Shown: positions 16,033-28,293 of the stretch, one piece after another
How positions within the stretch are numbered: position 1 is the first letter of the stretch
Layout: each line of letters starts with the position of its first letter
Assembly: GCA_963693305.1 (NCBI GenBank)
Contig: OY855905.1
Coordinates: forward strand, 40,161,895 to 40,225,894
Direction of reading: 5' to 3'
DNA from: Meandrina meandrites
Lineage: Eukaryota > Cnidaria > Anthozoa > Scleractinia > Meandrinidae
Length of the DNA stretch: 64,000 bases
Translations under genes and position numbers: made by a program
Notes under the pieces: model-generated
What the model saw: only the letters and a program-made list of their open reading frames with translations
The model's database searches: none
Told to the model about the DNA's origin: nothing

Positions 16033-19000
16033 GTTGTAACACCAGTGCAAAAAGTGTAACGCCATTGCAAATTACAAAAAGACGCGGACAAAAACAACGA
16101 CCGGGGTTTTCGCTAGGTAAACAACAGTAAAACACCTAAAAATAGTTCTAAGAAACCAAATACAATTATTAGCACCTCATTCTGGCTTAATGTACGGAAA
16201 ACATGTTGCGAAGAGAAATAAATATCGCCAACAAAATAGAGGAAAACGAGCTAGCCGAACTAAAAGTTCTGCCCTATAGTAAAAGGACAAAAATAGTGAC
16301 GACTTGTCTTCGACGAACCAGACAGCTCACAGAGTGATGATAGCTACACTCGGCAGGCATATAAATAAACAACGATACAAGTTTTCAATCAACCAAGTAA
16401 GTTCTTCGCCAAGTTCTTCGCCATTCTGTCATGGGAAAACGTCCAAATATAAAAGCGCGAAGTTCAACAGAAGAAGTGGACGTACTTACATATCTGTAGT
16501 TTGTGGTGGCTTTTTGTATTTATTAACTGCCAGGTTTCCTTCATCTTTGGCCGCTCGAAGCTCACATCTCGGTTTCCAAAACAGCCGCTGTCCAATTCTT
16601 CAGTTTACGCCGAGCTTTCACAGTCTAAGATGTACATTGTCTTTAGTCGTCTATTGTTAACCGAGTTGTGCTTCAAAAACGTTCGAAAAACCTGAAAAAA
16701 TCCACACAAATTCCCAAGTTTGAAAAATTTACTCGTGCTGATTTATCCCAAATTGCACTCGAAATCATGTGATTACCTATACTAATTACATAAAATTACA
16801 AGAAAAACTATTAATTGGTTAATTAGTTATAATAACAGTAGTAATAATGAAAATAAAAGAAAATGGCTGGTTTCCGAAAACGCCGTGTGTTTATCATGAT
16901 AGCGGAGTCCAGCGCGCGAAGCGCGGCAGCCGAGCACCATGGGCTAGAAATTTCAGTAAACTATCGAGACGAAAAAATTTGGTTGTCACAATCTAGGACA
17001 CTCTTGGAAATGCTTCGAAGATGATCGCCAAAACGTTCTCTTAGAGTGCGCCCAGTTTCGCCGATGTAAATGTAAAAATGTAAATACAATTTTAATGTCC
17101 ATACGTGGGACGATGTTACTCTCAATGTCCGAGCCAGAGGCTCATGTATAAGACGTAGGACAGTTCCAGATCGAAATGAAGGGCAGCGACGGCAGGAGCT
17201 GCAATAAATAATTCCAGAGGACAAGCAAGTAAACGAGTCCCGGATGATCGTAGAATACTTTAATCCCCGAAGGTTGGTATAATCGCTTTAAATGTGGCCA
17301 CAAGTTCGGCAGCGGGAATGTGCGATGTGTAATGTGTAATTTAGCTCTTAGCAATTCCTCCGTGTAGTTACGTTGAATTCACCATTTGTGTACCATTCCC
17401 AAAAATGTTAATAATACCAAAAACTCTCCAGCACTTTTTTGACATTAACTGAAACGAATTGAAGTAGACAAAAAGAAAAGTAGACAAAAAGAAGTTTCAA
17501 AGATTTGAATTGAAGCGCAGTTTAAAATGTCAAGACCACAAAAATTTAAAATTTAATGCTGATGGCCAGTGGATATGATCTGAGATGGATTATCAGAGGA
17601 GCATGCCGCGGGAACAACAATACGTGTACGCCTAACCGTTTTCGACGTTGTATCCGAGGTGTCGCTCTATTACGCGAGTTGCTTCATTGCTTCATAAAAA
17701 ATTAGATACCAGGTCATACCAATACCGCTAGCCCTAGAAAAAAATGAAGGTAGTGTTTAAAACGGGCGAATAAAAATAGAGGTTTCAAAAGAGGTAGTGT
17801 GTGACTATACCACAACTTGCAACGCAATTTCATTAAAATTGAACAAGCCAATTAGAGCGCGTCCCTCGCTCGCGCAAGACTTTTCAAGGAAAATTGCCTC
17901 GTGTAACGTGCCCTTAACTGATGTCTTTATCCCCTGATTTATTTTACCTTTAAGGGAAATCTGGTCAATACGAATCTGTTACCAATGATAAATTTCGAGG
18001 ATAGGAAAACTCTGATAACCCCTTTTATTTAATTAAAGTCAGTGGTATATATTATGAGTTTTAAGTACAAACAGCATGAAAGGAGCACATTTTAATAGGT
18101 GCGCGTAGGTGAGCAACAACTTGAAGAAGTTCCATTTAGACACCTATCAAAACACACCCACGTAATCGCAATCCAATTGCGTAAGAAACACAAAGGCACA
18201 CGGGAAGCCAACCAGAAACCATAACTCTGTTATCTCTACGAATGCATACACTTGTCAAACTGTCACCGACGTAAAAAGTATTAATTGCACAACTGTATTT
18301 CGCAAGATCTTGTTATCAAAAGTTTTCTACAGTTGCATGATACGTGCGCACGGCTCCACTTTTTTTCGCGTCGTGTCTTGATTGGCCAAGAAAAGAAATC
18401 TAGTTTGATTCTTCCCCATGTCAAAGGTAGCGGAAATAACGAGAAACGGCGAGAAAAGAGCAAAGTGCATCTTCAATGTATTTTGCTTAACTTTGAAGTG
18501 AATAAAGAAAATCAGCTATTTAGTCATTATTAAACTTATCTTGTATCATGCTGAACCTTTGTGAAGTTCTGTTCTGAATATGGCTACCAACTTACGAGGT
18601 CTGTTGAAGAAACTAGTATTGTAGTCGCGTATGTAAATGTTTGTCGAAAGTAAATGCAAATGAGGTTCTCCTTATCAGTATGATGTATCACGCTGAGTTT
18701 ACAATTTTATCTTGTTTTTTATCTTAATCTGAATTACAGTTTTAAATGAAAGCGATTAGTTTATTGATATCGCCCAAAGAGACCGTGTTTACAAGTAATG
18801 CCTGTTACATGTTGTTAACTACCTCTCAGCAGCCTTAGCTGTTTCCATTTGTCTGTTATAAACACTGTAGCTGCCTGGATACAATCTCTTCTCTGAAGAA
18901 AAACACCAATGAAAAGGGGGTACTGTCCTTATTTTTCTCTCGAGGGAAGTGTATGGATAACTTAGGCTTTCAATGACCTCAATGCTTCCTCTATCGTCGT

Positions 19001-22000
19001 TCCAGGAGCAGAGGCATTGCCGTGATCAATACTATAAGCCGAGCCAATGGCGCCCCTCATTTGTTTTACTATTTAAAGTCATATGCAGTGTTACCAACTT
19101 AATTCAAAAGAAACCACCACCATTCTGCTGTTGTCGAAAATATTTCCAAGTCCGGCGGGTTTTAATCGATTAGATGCGAAAATGTCTTCTTGTGTTAGAA
19201 ACTGGAAATCCGAACAACATCTCAACCTCACTCAGTATACACTAGAATTCAAATTACATGGGATATGGCTCATTTCGTTGAATAGGGACGTCCTAAACGC
19301 AAATTCGTAGGTGTGTTTTTACTCAGGGATATAAACAGAAATACTAGTTGAATTAAATTCGCACTAGTCCAACGAAACGCGCAGGAGACATATAAAACGT
19401 ACATTTCTTACAACTCGACTCAGCTTGCAAAGGTTCTTCTCACTAGTTCAGCTTTAAAAAAGCGGTTATTTTCAGAAATTAGCGTTTATTAATTAACGAG
19501 TCACCTTAACTATAAATTTGGTCAACGAAGACTTTTCAATGGTGATTGCCAGAGACGTCTGATACTTTCAAGGTCATGTTCACTAACTTCTGGTCTGGGT
19601 GACAACTCAGGCAAGTGACTACTGTTGTTGTCTAGCGACCACTGAATTTGGTTAGATTACCATTTCCAAAGTCAACAGACGGCTCTTACGCTAGCAGAAA
19701 ATTAAATACAAACCAATAAAGCTTCGGGAGCTTGTAATTAGAATCTGAATAACTGGCATGTTATGGGCTTTAATTTCCACCTACTTTATTGAATGAAGCA
19801 AAATTCATGCAGCAATCACTCCAAACCGAGAAAATTGAAAGAGGCAGGTTGCTGTATACAGTTCATGAGCTGCTGTCAAATTTTTACCTGAGTCGAATTG
19901 CAGTCGAAATATCAGGCTCAGAACGAGTTTGAAACCTGTACATACGTGAGGTTACGGGAAACTAAGGGGTGTTTTCTTGTGGTAAAGGTGAGTTTTTGCC
20001 TCGCTGTACGACCATTTACGGTTGAGCTGTCTTAATTGGTTTTTGCACCTGGATTATTTATCAGTTGATATGTTGGTGAACAAACAGTTGCGTGTCGTGT
20101 TTGTTGCGGCGTCGTTTTTGTTTTACAACTGGTGATCCAAACTTGTTATTCAGGCCGGCTGTGAACACTTGGTTATTTCCCATCGGCGAAATGTCGACAA
20201 TTACTGCCGCGGTGTAACCATTTCGTCGAAAAACAAGATGCTAAAATATTCAGGATTTTGCCATCCATAAATTTTCATCCACTCCATTCATTAAATCATA
20301 AAAGGGCAAAAGGGATTTAGAGGTGAGAGACGTCATATACGAGGTAACTATCATGCACTATCATGCATTGTCTTGGACCGGCGTTGCTGGTATCACGGGG
20401 TATCGCATTCGCATTTGAAAACTTAAAATTCGTTTAGAAGTAATTGGCATGCCTCTTAAATCTTTACATTCTTTAAAAGAATCAGTCATAGCAATTCAGG
20501 GTTAGTTTTATGTTTGACGTTACTTTCTTTACGTCTTCCTGTTTATGACATTTAATTTTTATCCGTTACGTGTAGTCAATAGTTGAGTTTCATTTCGAGT
20601 CGAACCTTCTGTTCGTGTGCAGGAATACCGAAAGGCAATTTTCGTTTTATTGCTGTTTTTAAGAAATTTGACTTTTGTAACATTATTTTACATTTTGGTA
20701 GATTGCAATCAGACAAAATATAATATGAAGAGCAAATGATATCAACGTCATATGTCGCCGGTCGAGCCAAAACGTATTGAATATTGAAACTTTTCCTTCG
20801 TTGTTGCTTCTTTTTCATGTGACGGACGGCATATAACGATGTCCAGAACAAGACGTTCCGCTTGGCAATATTTCTATATTCTTCATTCAAAGTGGCTTAT
20901 TTTGCACACAGGACAAACTTGGGAGTTCAAACTGAAATTATTTATAATACGCTTTAGCGACAAGAGTTTACCAAATGCAGGTGTTTAGCGGTTGCTTTGA
21001 AGGGCATTCATTCGATTCGTTTTTAAATTTATATAAAAAGACATATTGCCTTTATAATGCTTGGCACAGTATCCACTTGATTTCTTCTACTTCTGTTAAA
21101 CTCATTTTGCCTTTCTTCCTTAACGTCGGGTGTAGCAACACTCGTTAAACATTGCAAATGGCTGTCCTAACAGAACGAAAAGAATAAAAAAGCTTTACGC
21201 AGTACGCAGGGCGTTTTTTCCTGCCATCCCACACTATTTCTAATTATAGAAACATCTTCCTGCCGTCAGAACTTATTACGTAGATTGTTACATTGATCCT
21301 TTTAATTCAGTGATATTTAAAACGTCTGTGCTCATCCGGTGACATCAAGGTAAGAAATTTCTGAAAAAAATGGGTTATACAATGACCAAAACTCCCTGAC
21401 GCTGAATCCATTTAACACTCAGAAGAACAAAATTGTCATTTTTTCGATGATGTCTCTTTGTAAGTGGCACACGATTATTTCAGCATTTGAACAGTCGTGT
21501 TTTAAATTTTCACTATTGGCCCAAGCTCAAGCAGCAGTATATTTTGCCACTTAAATTTCATCTTGACGACCAAAAAGGATTTCACTCAGTTAAATATTTC
21601 CTCCATTCGGCGAGGGGATGATTTTCTACTACTCGTTCTAGACAATATTTTAAGGAGGAGACTTCCAATGCGGTGAATATATATTATAATTTCTCAGCAC
21701 AAATTAATTCCAAGATAAATATTGATTTTTTAAAGACATTTTCCGCCAGTTGAATACGCATAAAATGATGTGGCGAATTCTTTAGAGGGATTTAATTTGA
21801 ATGCCCTAAAATCTAAATTAACAATTTCCACTGCGAACTGTTCACTGTTTTCATAGTAGCGGAAAATGCATTCATGAGTAACATGAAGATGAAAAGGTAT
21901 AGGAAGGCGAAAAAAAGTCAATTTTTATTTAAAGTTAACTGACATTTCGATGACGTTAACGACACAAGCTTTTGTCAATTTGTTGAAATGTTCATTGTTT

Positions 22001-22164
22001 ATTAATAACCTTTAAACAAACTGCTTTCAAATATATTCAACCAAAACGCAAAACGATTGTAAGCTTCATGGAGCTAGATCGACAGGCTAAATGATGCCGG
22101 CAGAGCTAAACCAACGAACTAACATGTGAACTTTTGATTCCAGGTTTTTGTCCTCGAGGCTGCC
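14665..22164. other. Long intergenic stretch with repeat debris
   Basis: No gene can be supported. Two related dispersed repeat copies lie at about 15470-15540 and 16880-16980 (shared GCCGTG...TTTAT, ATAGCGGAGT and AACTATC...AAAAAA blocks). A GATTGGCTGAGAGCAGTGCA-type repeat lies near 16009, and a Penelope-like fragment at 16965-17330. The rest (17.4-22.1 kb) is AT-rich with stops in all frames. A weak splice-acceptor-like TTTTGATTCCAG lies at 22133-22144, 20 bases before the second GPCR start. Confidence 0.45.
16965..17330 (-). pseudogene. Penelope-like element fragment with GIY-YIG endonuclease remnant
   Basis: On the minus strand a broken frame reads, in pieces, a cysteine-rich lead (RTFPCRTCGHI), IIRDSFTCLSSGIIYCSSCRRCPS, and later YIGETGRTLRERFGDHLRSI. 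This is the hallmark of the GIY-YIG module at the C-terminus of Penelope-like retroelements. Normally the CRRCPS part runs directly into YIGETGR. Here about 30 codons of unrelated sequence intervene, and the first part is in a different frame, so the fragment is dead. No reverse-transcriptase part is visible beside it. Confidence 0.7.
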
Positions 22165-23367
22165 ATGATTAACAATAGCTTCTCGAACATTTCAGCTGAG
22201 TATTTCGACTCAGACGTCGATTTCGAATGTCCAGAGGAAGAAACGTACACGTCGCAGAAACGCCTCACACGGACAGCTCTTTATTTGGTAGCGATGGTCA
22301 TCTCTTTGTTTGGCAACGTCACTGTTATCTGGATCGTACGCAAGAACCAGCGAATGAGAAATTTAACTCACTACTTGATCGTAAACATGGCTGTCGCAGA
22401 TCTTTTGATTACAGTTCTTCACATGCCTTATAAACTGCAAGTTCAGCTAACAAACAGTTCCGCCGTCGTGGCTGGTGGTCTCACTGGTAAGCTGATCTGT
22501 AAAGTGGTGGGATATAGCCAAGATGTGTCCATTGCCAGTTCTGTCTTGACTTTGATGGGGATTTCCATAGACAGGTTTATGGCCGTCGTGTTTTCTTTAA
22601 AAAGGGCCACTTTGAACCACAAAGCACGGTACGTTCTCATTCCTGTTTGGATCGTGTCCATTGTGGTCTGCTCACCTCTTCTTTACGTCAATAAAATGGA
22701 AGAATACGAAGGGGAGTTTTACTGCTACGAAGAATGGACTCCACTGCTTGATTCCGAAACGGCTGGACGAGATTATACAATCATGCAATTTGTACTATTT
22801 TACATTTTACCTCTGATAGTTATAACAGTGTTGTATTCCTGCATAGCGTTTAAAGTTTGGAATCGACACGTTCCTGGACAACGTCATTTATCCCACGCTA
22901 GACCTTACTCGGTCGCCAGAAAGAAACTTTTGAGGATGCTTATCATTATCGTGTGCTTCTTTGCAGCTTGTTGGCTTCCCTATCACGTGATCTTTCTGCT
23001 TCAGTTTTTTAGTGAAAAATACTCAGATTGCGTTATTCCAGAGACCATGAAGTTCTATTGCCTTTTTGTCGGACACGCAAACAGCGCTATTAACCCATGT
23101 ATTTATTTCGCCATTCATAAGGAATATCGGAAAGGTCTGTTTCAAGTTATGAGGTCGGTATGTTGTCTTAGAGCTGCCACTTCCATTTCAGATTGCCTTC
23201 TTCAACGCAAAAAATCGTTTAACCTACGGGTAAATGTTGACCTTTTGGAACAAACAGACAGTCCTACCTCATATTTAGGGATGTTAAACAAGATGCAACA
23301 TCTTGAGTGCGAGAACCAGGTAGTGATCACCAGCACTACCCGAATATGTTCTGAAAACGCATTGTGA
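22165..23367 (+). CDS. Class A GPCR, neuropeptide-receptor type (GPCR-2)
   Basis: A 400-residue intronless receptor. It has an acidic N-terminus with N-x-S sites, TM1 N51 and TM2 D79 in MAVADLL. C112 and C187 are the extracellular disulfide pair, with EFYCYEEW in loop 2. DRF is at 136-138, CWLPYH in TM6 at 269-274 and NPCIY in TM7 at 310-314, followed by YRKG and a CC pair for membrane anchoring. The tail is about 75 residues and rich in S and T. The features match cnidarian peptide-receptor expansions; the ligand is unknown. TTTTGATTCCAG 20 bases before the ATG suggests a non-coding 5' exon. The frame is complete, with TM motifs intact, so the gene is likely functional. Confidence 0.94.
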   Translation: MINNSFSNISAEYFDSDVDFECPEEETYTSQKRLTRTALYLVAMVISLFGNVTVIWIVRKNQRMRNLTHYLIVNMAVADLLITVLHMPYKLQVQLTNSSAVVAGGLTGKLICKVVGYSQDVSIASSVLTLMGISIDRFMAVVFSLKRATLNHKARYVLIPVWIVSIVVCSPLLYVNKMEEYEGEFYCYEEWTPLLDSETAGRDYTIMQFVLFYILPLIVITVLYSCIAFKVWNRHVPGQRHLSHARPYSVARKKLLRMLIIIVCFFAACWLPYHVIFLLQFFSEKYSDCVIPETMKFYCLFVGHANSAINPCIYFAIHKEYRKGLFQVMRSVCCLRAATSISDCLLQRKKSFNLRVNVDLLEQTDSPTSYLGMLNKMQHLECENQVVITSTTRICSENAL

Positions 23368-24104
23368 AATTGATAAAATAACGCAAACGCAACTTTAATG
23401 ACTTCTTATGAGAAACTGAAGGAAATAACAAATTCACAATAAGCTGCATGAAAATGTTATATTTGTTTTAGATGACTATTATTCCTAAGGTAAGGTTTTA
23501 ATAAGATTTATCTTTTTCACATGTATGTTTTTACGACTGTTTTTGCGTATGCAAAACGGGAGTTATGGAATGAGTGGCGATTTGAAGCCATCCTTCCTTC
23601 CTTCCTTCGTTCACTCCCTCAGTCGATCAGATGTAAACAAAAGGCCGTTGACAGATGGTTGGCAGACCTACATGTAACGCCACTCTACATGTAACGCCAC
23701 TCTCAGTTTGACGTTGCGGTTTAATTTATTAAGACCGATGACAGACCACTGTACTAGTTTGTGTAATCGCTAGCTGACAGAAGATTATCAGTGTCACGCG
23801 ACAAAGGTCAACCTAGCCGATTTCAAAATAAATTTTATGCGACGCTTAATCTTCACAGCAATCTATCAAAACACATTCCGGCAATTGAACGTCAATCGTA
23901 AACGCTGTACAGAGAAAAGAGTGTACACACGCTAGCACGAAAACACGCAAACAACACGCAAACTTGAATTTGTCTGCTTGGAACTTGCTTCTTTTACTCC
24001 CAATGCAAATCAAAATGAACTAGACGCTTAACTGCGTGTACTCGGGCTTCTCTTTAAAAAATTAACTTGGATCAGGCTGTTTACATAACCTCACACGACA
24101 ATAA
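23368..24104. other. Intergenic, repeat-containing
   Basis: A CTTC-rich run lies at 23592-23610, and a doubled CTACATGTAACGCCACTCT at 23669-23703. From 23760 comes the first copy of a dispersed repeat that recurs four more times to 25.6 kb. No gene seen. Confidence 0.5.
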
Positions 24105-25640
24105 TTATAGTAAACATACTTCGCATTGCGAGATCTCATGTCTTTTCTCGCTTTTATTGTCACCATTGAATAATTGTTTACATTTCCGGTTGAGTAAATA
24201 GCTTTCAACATTCTCTACATAGCCATCTACATACGACATGAAGTGCTGGACAAGAGCATATGCTGTTACAATAATTGAAACGATAAAAACAAAGCAAGAT
24301 AAACCCAATGAAACAAAAAAAGAAAAAGCAAAAATTGAAAGAAAGAATATAGTTACCCAAAAGCTGCTTGAAGTACTCATTTCGTTTTTCGTTTCTTCTT
24401 TTAGAGCGCAACTAAGCTTAAATATGGTGTCCATTGCATCTTCGAGAACATTCTTGTGTTGATAAGGAAAACTCTGTTGCATGTCTGTAGTCCAGTTTTT
24501 TGCAATGCTTGAGTGCTCAACAGCGTCAGTTCCCGCAAGTATTGATGATTCTCTTAGCGTTTCAAACTCCATGATATAGATAGCTCACTATAAAATCTAG
24601 GCTTCTGATAAAGGTTTCACTCGGAAGAGTTCGCTCGTAAAGTTCTCTCGTATTAAAGTTCATGCACCTACCCGCTCCGAAGTAGTCATCAACATGTTTC
24701 AGTGTGGGTGTACAATCGATTTTGCGTTCTAGAAATCACACTAAATATTTCAACCTTTACAATCCTTGAGATTCTACCGAAAAGAGAGTCAAACGAGACA
24801 GCTTCGTACCGTGTATCGCTTTTCACTTTATCATCTCGTGTCGACCTCGTGCCTCTCCACTGTAATTTGAAAATCGATTGTGAACATATTTTATTTTTAT
24901 TTTACAGCGAAATTGAAAGCGAAGTTTGTGTAATCGCTAGCTGACAGAAGATTATGAGTGTCACGCGACAAAGGTCAACCTAGCGGATTTCAAAATAAAT
25001 TTTATTCGACGCTTAATCTTCACAGCAATCAAAGAATGCAAGATGAAACGTATTATGCTCATGGCACGCGACAAAGGTCAACCTAGCCGATTTCAAAATA
25101 AATTTTATTGGACGCTTAATCTTCACAGCAATCAAAGAATGCAAGATGAAACCTATTATGCTCATGGCACTATCAAAACACATTCCAGAAATTGAACACT
25201 TCGACGATTTAATTCGTCACTTGTTAAATAGAAGCGACCAGAAGAACACTCTAGTTTCAAGGACAAGATAAAATCTGGAGCGAGATTTATTCCTGGTAGA
25301 AGACCACCTATCCCAACAGCGAGAGGACCCTTCCGCAAGTAAAATAAATTTTATTCGACGCTTAATCTTCACACCAATCAAAGAATGCAAGATGAAACCT
25401 ATTATGCTCATGGCACGCGACAAAGGTCAACCTAGCCGATTTCAAAATAAATTTTATTCGACTACTATCAAAACACATTCCGGAAATTGAACACTTCGAC
25501 GATTTAATTCGTCACTTGTTAAATAGAAGCGACCAGAAGAACACTCTAGTTTCAACGACAAGATAAAATCTGGAGCGAGATTTATTCCTAGTAGAAGACT
25601 ACCTATCTCAAAAGCGAGAGGACCCTTCCGCAAGTAAAGA
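23760..25640. repeat. Mosaic of direct repeats (two unit types)
   Basis: Unit A contains CGCGACAAAGGTCAACCTAG, then a TTTCAAAATAAATTTTAT stretch and a GACGCTTAATCTTCACAGCA end. It occurs at about 23797, 24964, 25067 and 25415, with a partial copy at 25342. Unit B begins with CTATCAAAACACATTCC and runs about 170 bases; it occurs at about 25169 and 25464, with its start also at 23872. Units alternate A-A-B-A-A-B and differ by few bases, which points to recent local duplication. Confidence 0.8.
24105..24572 (-). CDS. Hypothetical membrane protein (155 aa), uncertain
   Basis: An open minus-strand frame with ATG at 24572. Residues 1-65 are polar and probably helical. Residues about 71-112 form a long hydrophobic region that could be two closely spaced membrane helices (FWVTIFFLSIFAFSFFVSL and a following F/I/V-rich run ending near YALVQ). 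The tail has lysines and cysteines (CEVCLL at the end). Composition is protein-like and there is no overlap with a repeat copy in its core, but no family is recognised. It sits between repeat units. It may be a small real gene or a remnant; chance is also possible in AT-rich DNA. Confidence 0.35.
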   Translation of the reverse strand: MEFETLRESSILAGTDAVEHSSIAKNWTTDMQQSFPYQHKNVLEDAMDTIFKLSCALKEETKNEMSTSSSFWVTIFFLSIFAFSFFVSLGLSCFVFIVSIIVTAYALVQHFMSYVDGYVENVESYLLNRKCKQLFNGDNKSEKRHEISQCEVCLL

Positions 25641-26031
25641 ATGAACAACAAAACTCACAGTATAAGCAATCAAAATAGCGGTCGCAGAAGACAGGGATTG
25701 TGAACATATTGTATTTTTATTTAAGTTTGCATGTGACGGAGAAAGCGAAATTGAAAGCGAAGTTTGTGTAATCGCTGGCCATATAAAACAACGAATCGAC
25801 TTACTCGATTTGCACTCCTTTTACAACTTGTGGTGGCTGAATTAAACTGTTGTTGCTTGGATGATAACCCTCAAAATGGCAGCGATAACAGACCATGTTG
25901 TCATGATATCAGAACCTGGCCGACTGTACTGACTGACGCAATGGCGAAACTTGTGGTTGTACAAATTATTGCAAAATATCTATTTTAATCGTGAATAGAA
26001 AACGGGTTGACAGATGGTTGACAGACGTAAC
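25641..26031. other. Spacer with a further repeat fragment
   Basis: GTTTGTGTAATCGCTGGCC (about 25762) repeats the start of the unit seen at 23759 and 24927, and TTGACAGATGGTTGACAGAC (26008) resembles 23648. No gene seen. Confidence 0.4.
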
Positions 26032-27367
26032 GCGACTCCCCTTGGTTCGGGTCTTTTGGCGTGACAATTTCGTGTTCGGGCCTGTAACAGTCTTGTGTGC
26101 GAATTTAGACGTTTCTACAGCACAATCGCTTTTAGCTATGTACATTAATGAAGTTGAGTTCCCGAGGTTTCTTCTAGTATTATTTGATTGATAAACCGTG
26201 CAAAAGTTGTTTAATAAAATTTATCTCTAATTGTGCTTCATTTTGTTTGACCGTCGTTTTCGTTTGTAGGATACAATATTTTGACAGCTGTAACGTTGAG
26301 TTTGCTGGAGACTGACAGGCCACTCATTTGTTGGGCAACGAGCCACAAAGGACAACCAGTTGCTGTGTCTTTATTTTATCCACCAAATAGGTTGATATTG
26401 TTGTGCTTGCTACTAATGAATCTGTGTAGAACTTTTTACTAGTGTTATTTTCTATAATGTGGACCCCGAACTCCAACGTTGTCAGGTGTGATGTATGATT
26501 TGTTTACATAAATACCAACGTCTACAGAACGGAAGTGGCAAGCTTTTTGTCCATAATGCGTAACAAGCTAAAAGAGTATGTTACCAAAGAACAGTTGCGT
26601 TGCGATCAGCTTTTTTTGTGCTGACTCAAGTCTTTTTTTTCATCTTGTTTGCGCTTTGAAAATCGTTTGATGAAAGGAAACATTTTCTTCTGTCATGGTT
26701 GCGACTCCCCTTGGTTCGGGTCTTTTGGCGTGACAATTTCGTGTTCGGGCCTGTAACAGTCTTGTGTGCGAATTTTGACGTTTCTACAGCGCAATCGCTT
26801 TTAGCTATGTACATTAATGGAGTTGAGTTCCCGAGGTTTCTTCTAGTATTATTTGATTGATAAACCGTGCAAAAGTTGTTTAATAAAATTTATCTCTAAT
26901 TGTGCTTCATTTTGTTTGACGGTTGTTTTCGTTTGTAGGATACAATATTTGACAGCTGTAATGTTGAGTTTGCTGGAGATTACAGGCCACTCATTTGTTG
27001 GGCAACGAGCCACAAAGGACAACCAGTTGCTCTATCTTTATTTTATCCACCAAAGAGGTTGATATTGTTGTGCTTGCTAGTAATGAATCTGTGTAGAAGT
27101 TTTTACTAGAGTTATTTTCTATAATGTGGACCCCGAACTCCAACGTTGTCAGATGTGACGTATGATTTGTTTACATAAATACCAACGTCTACAGAACGGA
27201 AGTGGCAAGCTTTTTGTCCATAATGCGTAACAGGCTAAAAGAGTATGTTACCAAAGAACAGTTGCGTTGCGATCAGCTTTTTTTGTGCTGACTCAAGTCT
27301 TTTTTTTTTTCATCTTGTTTGCGCTTTGAAAATCGTTTGATGAAAGGAAACATTTTCTTCTGTCATG
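26032..27367. repeat. 669-bp tandem direct duplication
   Basis: The block from GCGACTCCCCTTGGTTCGGG at 26032 to 26700 is followed without spacer by a second copy from 26701 to about 27367. The copies differ at few positions (for example AATTTAGACG/AATTTTGACG) and in the length of a T run. There is no convincing ORF across the copies. The near identity indicates a recent event or an assembly artefact. Confidence 0.9.
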
Positions 27368-27966
27368 TTGGAGGGCGTAGAAGAACTTTTGTAGTGTTTA
27401 GTTCCTCAGTTTTTAAACGGAAATATTTTACATTCAACTTGAATTTTTAACTGTTCAACACATTGAGCCAAACAGCCCCTGCTGAATATTTAAAAGGGAG
27501 TTACCTTGGACAGCTGTACGATTAATGCACCATTGAACAAGGAACAGAGACCCATACAGCCCTCGCTGACTGTTTTAAGCAAGAGAGTTACCTTCGCATA
27601 CTCAACATTTTGCAAGGGAGCTACCTTTTGAGTGCTCCACATTTACACAAATAGCTTTGAACTAGCGCAATTCATCTGCAATAACTTTTAGACTTAACTG
27701 CAATTGAAATATGCCATTCATATTTCCAACTATTCATATTTACAACTATAGAACATACGTAAAGTATAATTCGAATACATATAAGGTGAAACTTTTGGTG
27801 TCTGATTATGACTGTTGTGCTTTTAATGAACTGGGTGCAATATCAACGTGTTCATTTTCTTCGAACAAGTTCTGTGTGAGTGAAATGTTGCATTTCATTG
27901 TCGTGCATATGACAATTTTAAAGCATAAGAATTCACCTTTTTTTTTGCACTTGCTGTTATGACAGA

Positions 27967-28293
27967 ATGTTAAATAAATTGAAATTCTGTCAATGGGTAA
28001 TATACCATGTTTTACATAGAGTGATCTCTCTGAGTGGTGACGTTGAAGAAAACCCAGGACCACCAGATTATCGCAACGCAAATACTAAAGTAGTAGCACG
28101 TAGTGGTCAACTGCATCTTAACTGCCTCCAAAAAAAACTAGTACATTATACATCAAGGATTACATTATGTTCTCCCCAAAAGACACTCTCAGCCTCCTAC
28201 AGTAAAAGAAATGCGTCACACATGGACATGATTTCTTTTCCCACTCCTATTCCCTTCCGCCCATCGCCACCAACACTCGCACAAACACATTAA
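27967..28293 (+). pseudogene. Retroelement-type ORF fragment with a perfect 2A ribosome-skipping motif
   Basis: The 108-codon frame carries SLSGDVEENPGP; the D-V/I-E-x-N-P-G-P core spans 28039-28062 (residues 25-32). Such 2A motifs at the N-terminus of a retroelement ORF are established for several APE-type LINE clades in invertebrates, where the nascent chain separates between G and P. Upstream there is a short hydrophobic segment (residues 8-20) preceding the motif, as usual for 2A. After the proline only about 75 residues follow and they resemble no LINE domain, so the element is truncated or decayed. A cellular gene fragment with a 2A signal, as in some sea-urchin immune genes, is a less likely alternative. 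Confidence 0.65.
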
